Shown: positions 37,440 to 47,421 of the stretch, in pieces
Position numbering within the stretch: the first letter of the stretch is position 1
Layout of the letters: the number at the start of each line of letters is the position of its first letter
NCBI RefSeq assembly: GCF_040869045.1
Contig: NC_090319.1
Location: forward strand, 393,839,601 to 393,903,600
DNA from: Eurosta solidaginis
Lineage: Eukaryota > Arthropoda > Insecta > Diptera > Tephritidae
Reading direction: 5' to 3'
Length of the DNA stretch: 64,000 bases
Made by a program: the position numbers and the translations under genes
The notes under the pieces: generated by a model
Seen by the model: only the letters and a program-made list of their open reading frames with translations
Told to the model about the DNA's origin: nothing
Databases searched by the model: none

Positions 37440-38843
37440 TATTAATTATATCAAATTTTCAACTTCTTCCGCCAACCTTTCGCCGATTGGTTTCGCTAAC
37501 TTCAGTCTTATTTTAGCGCAGAATGTCATAAAAAAAAATTTTGTAAAGCTATAAATATTTTTTCTCGCTGTTAATTTGCAATAAATTAGGTACTCATTAT
37601 GTAAAATTTTCAACTTTTTCCGCCAACCCTTCGCCGATTGGTTTCGCTAACTTCAGTCTTATTTTAGCGCAGAATGTCATAAAAAAAAATTTTGTAAAGC
37701 TATAAATATTTTTTCTCGCTGTTAATTTGCAATAAATTAGGTACTCATTATGTAAAGTTTTCAACTTATTCCGCCAACCCTTCGCCGATTGGTTTCGCTA
37801 ACTTCAGTCTTATTTTAGCGCAGAATGTCATAAAAAAAAAATTTTGTAAAGCTATAAATATTTTTTCTCGCTGTTAATTTGCAATAAATTAGGTACTCAT
37901 TATGTAAAATTTTCAACTTCTTCCGCCAACTTTTCGCCGATTGGTTTCGCTAACTTCAGTCTTATTTTAGCGCAGAATGTCATAAAAAAAAATTTTGTAA
38001 AGCTATAAATATTTTTTCTCGCTGTTAATTTGCAATAAATTAGGTACTCATTATGTAAACTTTTCAACTTATTCCGCCAACCCTTCGCCGATTGGTTTCG
38101 CTAACTTCAGTCTTATTTTAGCGCAGAATGTCATAAAAAAAAATTTTGTAAAGCTATAAATTTTTTTTCTCGCAGTTAATTTGCAATAAATTAGGTACTC
38201 ATTATGTAAAGTTTTCAACTTATTCCGCCAACCCTTCGCCGATTGGTTTCGCTAACTTCAGTCTTATTTTAGCGCAGAATGTCATAAAAAAAATGTTTGT
38301 AAAGCTATAAATATTTTTTCTCGCTGTTAATTTGCAATAAATTAGGTACTCATTATGTAAAATTTTCAACTTCTTCCGCCAACTTTTCGCCGATTGGTTT
38401 CCCTAACTTCAGTCTTATTTTAGCGCAGAATGTCATAAAAAAAAATTTTGTAAAGCTATAAATTTTTTTTCTCGCAGTTAATTTGCACTAAATTAGGTAC
38501 TCATTATGTAAAATTTTCAACTTATTCCGCCAACCTTTCGCCGATTGGTTTCGCTAACTTCAGTCTTATTTTAGCGCAGAATGTCATAAAAAAAAATTTT
38601 GTAAAGCTATAAATTTTTTTTTCTCGCAGTTAATTTCCACTAAATTAGGTACTCATTATGTAAAATTTTCAATTTATTCCGCCAACCTTTCGCCGATTGG
38701 TTTCGCTAACTTCAGTCTTATTTTAGCGCAGAATGTCATAAAAAAAAATGCGTAAAGCTATAAATTTTTTTTTCTCGCACTTAATTTGCATTTAATTAGC
38801 TACTAATTATGTAAAATTTTCAACTTATTCCGCCAACCTATCG
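37440..38843 (-). repeat. Outer tandem array, right arm (~153 bp x 9)
   Basis: Nine copies are counted by GCGCAGAATGTCATAAAAAA (near 37517, 37669, 37819, 37971, 38125, 38273, 38424, 38574, 38726), against five in the left arm. Confidence 0.9.
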
Positions 38844-38863
38844 CCGCTAAAATAAGGGACGTC

Positions 38864-38871
38864 TCACCACA
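38864..38871. repeat. Target-site duplication, right (giant foldback)
   Basis: TCACCACA, identical to 25474-25481. Confidence 0.85.
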
Positions 38872-40716
38872 GTCTTGAGGGGTGTTTTTTGTTTTAACTA
38901 TTAATAAGGAAAGGCTCTTCCTTTAACCCTTATACAAATTTTTTTAGAACACTTTAACGCCACACACATAATTTTCAATGTGTCGTAGGAAAAGGAGCCT
39001 TCTCAAAGCTTTTTACGTCGTATTTCTTAGTAAAAAAAAAAAATAAGAATGTTAATTTTTGAAAGGCCCGTCGATATACGAACCTTTTGTTTCATGAATG
39101 AACTACAAATACGGTATAATTGTACGTCAATTTAAATATATGACATTTAAGACTCCAATTGTATGTTTCTTTTTTTTACATTGGTTCTTGTTTACGCGAG
39201 TTCACTGTACCTACATAAGCCTGGTTAGTTTCATTGTCGAATGGTTGTCTTTCTTATCGCAAATTTTTATCAAGGCGAATAAACACTTTGGAACAAAGAA
39301 GGTTGTAGTTATGATCGGGCTCAGGATATGTATCAGTAGGTGAACATTTTTTTGGCATTTGTAGTCGGCAAGCACACTTTTTGCGTTCATTTCGTGCCCC
39401 GATAACTATCTGGCCAAGCAGACAGCACTCAATCAGCGGTTTACACTTTTCGACTTAAGCTATTTTTTTTTTTCAACAAGAGAAATTAAAATTTGTTATT
39501 TGATACATTCTGTATAGCATTCGCCCTCGGGTGGCGCTGTAATATGCATTTTAAACAATTTGAGCTTAGAGACAGACGGCTGTTTGTGAATTATATTTTC
39601 AATGCGTAGCAAGTTTGCAAAACAATTAAATGCATATTAAATATAAATCCATAAAAATATGAAGATTTCTACAGAGCGCTTGCTAGAATTGCACGTTAAT
39701 GCCATACAACGTGTTTGTGTGTGACACGAAAACTTTTGGTTCAAACGTACGGAAACCTAAACAACAAAGCAAAATACTTGAAAATCGCGTTTTATTATTC
39801 ATTGCAAGTTGGTCCCGTTTGCTGTGCTAATTTAAAATTTATCAATTTTAAGAAAATTTGTGGGAATAATGCGGTTTCTTTGGAAGGCGATTGTTTGTTT
39901 GGGTGGTATGTCGCTCAAAGGTCTGTGCCAGCGTCCAACGAAGCGATCTGATTTAAAGATAAGATATGACTTGGCAAATTATCATGTATGGCTATAATTT
40001 CAATGAGAAATAATTTGTTTTTACTAAAACTATTAAATCATTACACAACTTATTTCACTTCCCGTGTGCAGATTGCGAAATACCTGCCAACAATTTGGTT
40101 CAACATTGGAAATCCATACTGGCAGCAGCCAAACCTCACTGCGTAATCGCACTCTTTCTTCCTCATTTCTTTGATAATATGTTTTCCACCGAAATAAGCA
40201 AACATTTGTAGTAATATAACTTAGCCTAATGCAACTAAAAAGTCGGTAGCCAAGAAATAAGCGTACGAGCGGATCAACCGACAGAAGCCACTAATGAGGA
40301 AATTGAAAATGTTTTAAATTTCGTTACAAAATTTTTGGCGGTAACGTTGGTTATCTGAAATACGAATGAATCGGTTGTTGTTGCTGTTATGTACACCTAC
40401 GCTAAAAACAAAAAAATGAGCAGCAAAAATGATTTGCAAATTTTGACTTATTTGTTTTTTTAATTTTTTTTCCTTTGATTAAAAAAAAGAACTTTAATAA
40501 ATTGAAAGTAAAAAAGATTTGAAAACATTTGAGAAAAAATTTGAAAATTCGAGAAGCTCTTAAAAGTCTTCACGCCCACTTCTCAAAAAGAAAAATGGAG
40601 GTTTTTGAGTAAGATCGCGGGTTTGAATCGAGCTCAAGGCCTAACAATAATTATTTTATCATTTTAAGTTAAAAAAGTTCGAAAGCTCGCAGCTTTTGAA
40701 ATTTTTCTTTATAATA
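38872..40716. other. Gene-free stretch
   Basis: AT-rich sequence. A single CTCF-like GGGTGGCGCTG occurs at 39530-39539. No coding region is recognised; the 78-81-codon frames at 39098 and 39715 match nothing I know. Confidence 0.45.
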
Positions 40717-40792
40717 TACAATAATTATTTTTCACATTTTTAATCTCGCTGGTGTACAATAATTATTTTTCACATTTTTAATCTCGCTAGTG
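40717..40792 (+). repeat. Tandem duplication, 38 bp x 2
   Basis: TACAATAATTATTTTTCACA begins at 40717 and at 40755. The two copies differ by G/A near the end of the unit (CGCTGGTG versus CGCTAGTG). Confidence 0.9.
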
Positions 40793-40879
40793 TACGTATG
40801 TATGAAGTGTTTGCATATTGCGCTATAAAGGATATTATGGAAGTGTTAAAATTTGAAGAAGAAAACGTTATGCTACCTG

Positions 40880-41765
40880 AATACGGTACAGAAAATTAAA
40901 TTTTTCTCTATTTTTTAATTTTACTATATTTTAATATAACTTTAACCCGTTAACTATTCTTTCGTTTTTTCTTTTTTTTTTTGAATTTTAACTTTTTTAT
41001 TTATTTTTAATTTTTTTCTTTTTTAAATATTTTTTCCTATTTTTTGTTTTTTTTTTTTTAATTGCTTTTATTTTTTGCTTTTTTTATTTTTTTAATTCTT
41101 TTTTAAATTTTTATTTCCTCTTTGGGTCTTTTTGTTAGGGCATTCTTAATTTTGTTATTGTTTTTTATTTCTTTTATATTAATTTTTTTTCGTTTTTGTT
41201 TCTTTGCATTTTTTATTTTTTAGTATTATTTATATTTTATCTTGTTTATATTTTTATTTCTTTTTGGATTTTTTACTTACAGCGTATTTTTTTTATTTTC
41301 TTATTAATTTATTTTCATTACTTCATTAATTTATATTTCATTACGACTATTTTTTGTTTACGCTTTGTTTATTTTTTAATATTTTCTTATTAAATTACGT
41401 TTGTTTTTTGTTTATCCTATTAATATTTTTTATTTGTTTTTTATTTCTTAATTTTTTTATTTACTTACGATTATTTTTTACTCTTTGTTTTTTTTTTTTT
41501 ATATTTTCTTATTAATAACGTTTGCTTTTTGTTTATTCTTTGTTTATCTTTTTAATATTTTATATTTGTCTTTTTTTTTACTTTATTTTGAATTTTTTTA
41601 TTATTTTTATTTACTTGCGATTATTTTTTGTTTACTTTTTGTTTATTTTTTTAATACTGTATTTTTTATTTTATTTAAAATTTTTTTGTTTTTAATTAAA
41701 ATTTTTTTTTATGATCGTTTATTTATATTTATGCCGTTTTTCTTTGTTGTTCTTCATTTCGGATA
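40880..41765 (+). repeat. T-rich low-complexity tract
   Basis: About 900 bp dominated by TTTTTATTTT-like runs. The phenylalanine/leucine/tyrosine-rich frames at 41196 and 41485 reflect composition. Confidence 0.85.
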
Positions 41766-43028
41766 AAAAGTTGCTTTGGGTTTGTTTTGTATAATAAAGT
41801 AAATTTATAAAACAAAATTCCAATCCATAACAATAATAAACCTTAAATAATAACAAATTTTTTATTCTAAGACCCGCGGACGACTATCGAACGATCCAAA
41901 CGATTAACGACCAATGTGATCAAATATGTTCCAGGAGGTATTTCATTTTTATTTCTCATTTGCTGTAGCTTCCTTGCATGCGGCACGCTTAGACGAATTA
42001 CAATACACGATTTATTTTTGTTTTTGAGGTATAAAGAAAGAAACAAATTTAAGGTACTGACCTACCTCAACGTACAATTTGCAAAAGGAGATAATGATGA
42101 ATTAATGTAATGAATATAATGATCATTGGGCGCTTAATGCCACAGCAGACTGCAAAAAACGCTTTTAACATCAAGCATGTGTATGATTTGTTTTTATTTT
42201 TAGATTACGGTATACGCAAGTAAGAAAAACATTTAACGGATAAAATGTTGTTGAACTTTTAGATCACCATGAATCAAATAAAATAAAACTCAAATGAATA
42301 AGATATTATCATTATGAAACAACAGAAGCTAGAAATTGTTTAAAAAATGAGATGAGCTAAACGAGTTTTAGATATTAAACTATTAATAAAAATAAAGCCA
42401 TCAATCAAACTGGATTTGCAAATCGAAATCAGAATAAGAATGATTGTTACACAATAGATAACAGATTTGCTTACTTTAAGTGAATTGTAATTAATTCGTG
42501 AATGATCATTAGTGCCGTAACGACAAACAGAAAGGCATTTCGCGAGCGTCATTTCCTTTTGTGTCAATAAATTTAAATGAGATAACAAGAAAAAGGTGGC
42601 AAAACCGATAGAACGAACGCCCACACGACAACTGCTATAAAAAAATTTCAAACTATAATTTACAACAAATTGTTTATAAACAGCGATTTTACCGAATAGC
42701 AATCATAAAATGAAATACTAAATACAACCGTTATAAAGCGATGAATTGTATAATTTTCTGTCAATTAAATGCATATAGGTATAAATAAATGTTCATAAAA
42801 ATGCATTATATGATAAAAGAAATGAAAAAATGCAAGAGTGAATTGCAAAAAGCGAAACGAAAGCCAGCGGAAGAAGAAAAAATACACATTTGCATTCAAA
42901 TTATAAACAAATGCATAAAAATTTCATTTTAATAAATATAAAGCAAGTATTAACAATTAAATAAATATTCAAAGTAATTAAAGTAGTGCTCAGTTCAGCA
43001 CAATTGTATGTACTTTGTACACACGTAC
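41766..43028. other. Gene-free stretch
   Basis: AT-rich sequence without recognised features. TACTTTGTACA occurs twice at about 43010-43035, just before the retroposon. Confidence 0.45.
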
Positions 43029-43455
43029 TTTGTACAACCCCAGCGGGTTAGGGGGCTTAGAATATGCCAGCGGCAGGTATGCCTGTCGTAAGAGGAGACT
43101 AAAATACCAAATTGATTCAAGGGACTGTGTAGCGCAACCTTCTCAAGGTGTTGCCAGGCAATATATAGCTTCTCCAAACCAATTGTCAACCTCACCTACC
43201 CGTGGCGAATCCTGTTTCTTTAACAGTCGAGGCTCTGGCGACCCCAAGTTCCTCGTGGATCTAGGGGGTGAGAGGGCGGGATGGCCTTGAAGGTTTCATG
43301 TGGTCATACCAAATCGTTCCCGAGATGGTCGGGCTAGTACCTTAATGGTGCTTGTTACCGGAACGTACCGGATCTGCATCCGGCAAAGCACTATCAACAT
43401 CGATAACACTCCCCGTGGCCTTCGGGGAGTGTCCTTATCACTACAACAACAAAAA
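43029..43455 (+). mobile_element. CAA-tailed hairpin retroposon, long form, near full length
   Basis: It starts near CAGCGGGTTAGGGGG and proceeds through GGTATGCCTGTCGTAAGAGG, ACTGTGTAGCGCAACC, GCAATATATAGCTTCTCC, CGAATCCTGTTTC, GAGGGCGGGATGGCC and GGAACGTACCGGATCTG to the hairpin (ACTCCCC pairing with GGGGAGT, about 43407-43433) and a short CAACAACAAAAA tail. No protein is encoded; open frames over it are shadows. The 5' end matches that of the short copy at 49997. No target duplication is resolved. Confidence 0.85.
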
Positions 43456-45322
43456 AAGTTTCCAACCATTCAGAAATCTATAGTTCTTAAGTTGATCAAC
43501 AATATAAATTATTGCAACAACAACTAGTTTTAAAAATTAGTCTTTGTGTTTCTTATCCAAAAATAACTTTAATTTTAGGCGCTATAAATTAAAACACATA
43601 CATATATACATCCAGAAAACTGTTTTCCCAAATCGGCAACGTTTTTTTCTTGTATGCATGGGCATTTCTTCATTATTAAGAAATTCTTATACTAAATTCA
43701 AGACAAAAATGGTGGTCTGTTGAGTAACAACGCTTTGGTTTTGAGACGTATGTTGGTTCTCAGCTTGAACTTTAATGTAAGGCCAGCCTAAATGTTAATA
43801 ATTGCATGATGTAATGTCACCTTATAGTAAACTGCACATATAAAAATTCACCCAGTAAACAATTCTGGCGCATTTTTCAATGAAACAATAATTGTAGTTT
43901 CCGCGCTATACAATACTTCCAAGAGTACCGATCATCAGGCGGTACATTTGAACATGTTTGAAATGTAATTCAAAATAAGTGGATTTGAAGTCAACATACA
44001 ATCCTAAAATTATGACCTGATTAGGAACTCTTGTTCGGTGGAGTTCATAGCTTCCCAAACAAGAGTTCTCATTAATAACTTCAAGGGTTACACGTTTCAA
44101 AACTATGAGGCGGAAGACATGAATGGTTTGAACGTTTGATTTTTATGGCATGCAGAGAAGACTTTCATGGGTAACATAATAGGTTGACGCAATTGAAAAA
44201 GTGAAATTCTATCAAAGACACAAATTCATTGAAACCTGAACAAACAAAAATCATATACGCATGTATTAGTGTGCTTATTTCCTGCTTGAAATCCAAGGCA
44301 AAAGTTTGAATATCTCAAGAAGAACGAACAAAACAAAATCTGTACATAAATACTACAATTCTTTATGATGATCAGATTTCTTTATCGCTTTTTATTGCAC
44401 AGCTGATTGGCTACGCTGACCTGCATGCAACGTCAGCTAATGAAACGCAAAAGCTCACAACAAGGCAAGCGTTCACTTTCAATGTTTACTTATGGACGAG
44501 CTCTCAAGTACCCAAGAGGTCCAACACGCTTGCTGCTACATAAGAGTGTACATGTGTGTGTGTGTATTTATTTGTGGCCCTGTGTTTTCTCAGCTGTCCA
44601 GCGTAAAAAGTTAAAAATAAAGAATTGTGAAAGTACACCCAGAAAACATTTATGTTGTAGATTCCTTAACTATTTCTATTTGAATGAGCACTATATTAGC
44701 ATATGCCAAACGTTAAATTTGCTTGCTCTATTAACCATTTTGGGGGGCCGATATGATCGGTTTTCAGTTAAGTCGTCAAGCAAACTTCTGGTAACTCTTT
44801 GGGCGCATTTGGGCCAGTTCAACCTAACCTAACCTTAGAGATAAGGCAGCATCGTTAACATAAAATTATCATGAAAATCATAATAGAAGGTTAATTAGGT
44901 GAAATTTCGTTATGAAGAATATGAGGCAAATATCAAAGAAATATTTATGAAACGGGTGCAATTTTCCAATTTTGAGTGGTAACAAGACGTTACCACCTAT
45001 TTTACTGGTAACGTTATTATCCGCCATCAGAATACGAAAAGGTGTTTGTCATTTTCGAAACCGGTGAGAAGAATGTCGCTAACGGTTTAGAATAAAGGTG
45101 TTAGAACCACATCCGTATATAACTTTCAATATTGGCAGCACTGGAAGTGACACATTTGAAAGTAATCACTAATAAATTTCATGTGGTGGAAAAAAATTAA
45201 TTGTAGATAAGAAAACTTGGAATAATTACTTCATTTAGAATTTCCAGCTATATCAACCAGCGAATCTGAAAAGGTAATTTTGACAATAAATTTAATAATG
45301 AGTTTTTAAAAACAAGACATCT
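43456..45322. other. Gene-free stretch with telomere-like (CCTAA)3
   Basis: AT-rich sequence. AACCTAACCTAACCT at about 44820-44834 is three copies of the ancestral insect telomere pentamer, preceded by GGGCGCATTTGGGCCAGTTC. It probably marks the end of a dispersed repeat. The 141-codon frame at 44407-44832 has a (GT)n-derived middle and looks fortuitous. Confidence 0.4.
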
Positions 45323-45930
45323 GTAGTGGAATTCACTATCTTTTTTAACGACATTTGCCATCGCTTTATTTGCGAATCGATAACTATAACGATAAATTTA
45401 TAAATCAAATGGCATTTGAGTACTTGCCGTACGTTTTATAACAAGATGAAGAATTACTAAGTCCATCGCAAGTGGACAGACGCCTTCTTAGAGAAGTGGA
45501 TAACCTATTTCACTTGAATGCAACGGAGTTTCGAAAGCTGTAACAACTAATCCCAGACTTGGCTCATGATGTTATTTCTCAACTTGAAGGTCAATTAAGG
45601 GGTAAAAGGATAACAGCGAAAAAAAAGAAATTAATACCGCATTTACTTACCTTTTGTTAAAATAGGTAAAAACTTACACAATAATGACTATTAAAAGCAG
45701 TTAGTATACGGAATTTATTTATTTTTGGCATTCCTTTTGTGCTTTTCGCATTTTTTAGGGTTCGTTAAGCTGTGCTGCCACCTTTCTACTATTAAAACGA
45801 AATTTAAATGTCATTTATTTCGAGTCGTTAAAACTAAGTTAGTGAATAGTACAAATGATAAAGCAAGCGACAAAATCGTTAAGTAAAATCTCGACAAAAC
45901 GCATCGTTATAAGTTAGTGAATTCTACTAC
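45323..45930 (+). mobile_element. Harbinger-like element remnant with TIRs
   Basis: The inverted ends are GTAGTGGAATTCACTA (45323-45338) and TAGTGAATTCTACTAC (45915-45930), about 15 of 16 matching. The end motif recurs internally as TTAGTGAATAGTAC near 45838, a possible subterminal repeat. It encloses a broken ORF resembling the N-terminal part of PIF/Harbinger transposases. A 3-bp target duplication could not be fixed. Confidence 0.6.
45409..45660 (+). pseudogene. Broken Harbinger-like transposase N-terminus
   Basis: Starting at ATG 45409, the frame runs 83 codons to the stop at 45658 with two in-frame stops (45439-45441 and 45541-45543). It reads like the start of a HARBI1-type protein: an arginine-rich VDRRLLREVDNLF segment, then NATEFRKL, then a region ending KKLIPHLLTFC, in the position where Harbinger proteins have an LxxLRFLAxG block. 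The DDE catalytic domain is absent. The family call rests on layout and remembered motifs. Confidence 0.45.
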
Positions 45931-46984
45931 TGGTCACCTTAAAACGATAAATACCGTAATGATCGTCGCATGATCTTTACTGACCTTTCACACTGTCTAC
46001 AGTAGTGGTTAGGCATCAAACACAGAGCCAATAGGCAATCGTCACGTCACGCTGCTGCGCTTCAATTAGTTGAAACAATAATAAAATAAAACAAAACAAA
46101 ACAAAGCAAAGAGAAAACGATAAAAGATACAACAGCAATAAATGGGCGCACTAATTTTACTATCAGTAAACGAAAACAACAATAAATAATAATTAACACA
46201 TAAACAAACTTGTACATTTTATAACCGTAGCAAGCGATTAAAGTATCAGCAAATAAAAAAATTTTAAATAGTTTCAAGTTGCAATCGTAGCCGGCTACCA
46301 GTTAGTCGGCAGCCACAATCGCCTAGAACATTCAACTAAGCACTGCGACTCGTCAATTGAATACCTCTGGGCGGGCATACAAATAGACAAATAGACATAA
46401 TGATTTAGGCTAGCGACCAAATGGTAAATCCAAGCAGTCAGTTGATCAGCTGTTTGTTCGACTCGCCTGCTACTTTGTCTGTTGGGCAGGCGAGCGAATG
46501 CGTCAAGTTGTTAGTCAGTTGATCGGCCAGTTAGTTGCCTGCCTTACCTCGTGCACTGGCAATGCACTCAGCCAAGGACAAATGCATTAAAATAGCATTA
46601 AAAGCAAAAGCAAAACAAAAGGCAAAGCAACAACACAGAACATTGCACTGTAGATTTCACTGTCGTTGAGACGATAGCCCCTGCTTTGGAATATGCAACA
46701 TGCGAACGTGGCGTAGAAAAAAAGAGTTGACCAACAGCAGCAAAAACAACTTGCAATATTACACACAAAGATGTAAATAGAAATAATGAATAAGGCACAA
46801 TGCAAAAAATCTAGTGGAATAGCCGTTCGCATTATCGCATGGAAGTATCCATGTATGGATTTGATGTGTGTACATAAATATGTATGCGGCTGTAGTTGGG
46901 AGTGCAATAACACGACTGTGTAGGAATGTCAAGAACGCGTACAACTCGCGAATCCACAGAGCAAAAAAAAATTGGATGATTTAC
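45931..46984. other. Gene-free stretch, GC-richer patch
   Basis: The patch at about 46430-46560 is richer in G and C and contains CAGTCAGTTGATCAGCTG and TAGTCAGTTGATCGGCC, initiator-like TCAGT strings in repeated context. It could be regulatory DNA or an untranslated exon, but nothing proves this. Confidence 0.3.
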
Positions 46985-47421
46985 AACGGATTTTTCACTT
47001 TGTTGCTAGGGAACCACTAATAACACTGGTCAACAGTGAAAAATTTTCCAGACTTTTTTTAGTCGGTCTAAGTCAATTTAAGGGTGCTGATTACGAAAAA
47101 ATTATTTGTTTCTTTCTAACAGCTCTAGTTTTTAATTTTCGTATAGGTGTTAAATTCTTACAAAAATGAGAATTTTTACATACTTAATTTTAATGATCTA
47201 CCGCGTATCAGCACAAAATTGCCTTTTATAAGACTTTCTTGCCTGTGGGTCTTGTTCAAGATCCTAACAAAGTCCGTGATGACTTTACGAAACTTTTTGA
47301 AGGCATATTCACCACAAACAACACAGAAACTATCTACATCATTCAAACAACGCCGTCTTTTTGTGGCCATTGTTAGAATCAGAATTAATTGTATTAATTT
47401 TAAAATAAAAGTCAAACACAA
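46985..47421 (-). repeat. Dispersed-repeat segment with cysteine-motif ORF
   Basis: On the minus strand an ORF fragment (47370-47176) is followed by CTAGAGCTGTTAGAAA (near 47126) and by sequence complementary to AACACTGGTCAACAGTG (47022-47038). The CTAGAGCTGTTAGAAA block also occurs in the opposite orientation at about 47824-47839, so this is multi-copy material. Boundaries are approximate. Confidence 0.4.
47176..47370 (-). pseudogene. Fragment of an arthropod repeat-associated Cys-motif protein
   Basis: Starting at the ATG at 47370 the peptide begins MATKRRRCLNDVDSFCVVCG, giving C-x7-C-x2-C spacing, and is followed by a lysine/arginine-rich stretch with ITDFVR. I recall a family of multi-copy arthropod proteins that begin with a CLN-D-DSFC-VCGE signature and continue into a longer cysteine/histidine-rich region. 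Here the downstream part is absent and the frame ends after 64 residues. It is likely a broken copy. The function of the family is unknown to me. Confidence 0.4.

Larger units (their letters stand above)
25482..38863. mobile_element. Giant foldback element, 13.4 kb palindrome with nested arrays
   Basis: The left arm (25482-31992) and right arm (32328-38863) are inverted copies around a 335-bp loop. The ends are GACGTCCCTTATTTTAGCGG and its complement, flanked by the direct repeat TCACCACA, so it inserted as one unit. If the terminus is taken one base further out (AGACGTCC...), the duplication would read as the 6-bp CACCAC. Order in each arm from the outside: terminal 20 bp, outer ~153-bp array, spacer, inner 151-bp array, single-copy segment holding an inner palindrome, then further single-copy sequence up to the loop. 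Single-copy parts of the two arms look about 98-99% identical by eye. No transposase or other known protein is encoded, and mirrored short frames are identical by symmetry only. The layout recalls Foldback and Galileo (P-superfamily) elements, and an 8-bp duplication fits P or hAT. The superfamily is not proven. Confidence 0.88.

Noticed and set aside
25482..38863. Assembly artefact explaining the palindrome
   Set aside because: Provisionally rejected: array sizes, the 522-bp and 239-bp arm-specific segments and scattered substitutions differ between arms, and a target duplication bounds the whole. Long reads are still needed to settle it.
40610..40660. B-box-like GGGTTTGAATCGAGC
   Set aside because: There is no A box at the right distance and no similarity to the SINE bodies in the window.
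41196..41766. Hydrophobic frames resembling membrane proteins
   Set aside because: T-rich low-complexity DNA produces phenylalanine, leucine and tyrosine codons by composition.
44820..44834. Telomere-like (CCTAA)3
   Set aside because: Only three copies, interstitial, and flies generally lack TTAGG telomeres; it is more likely the end of a dispersed repeat.
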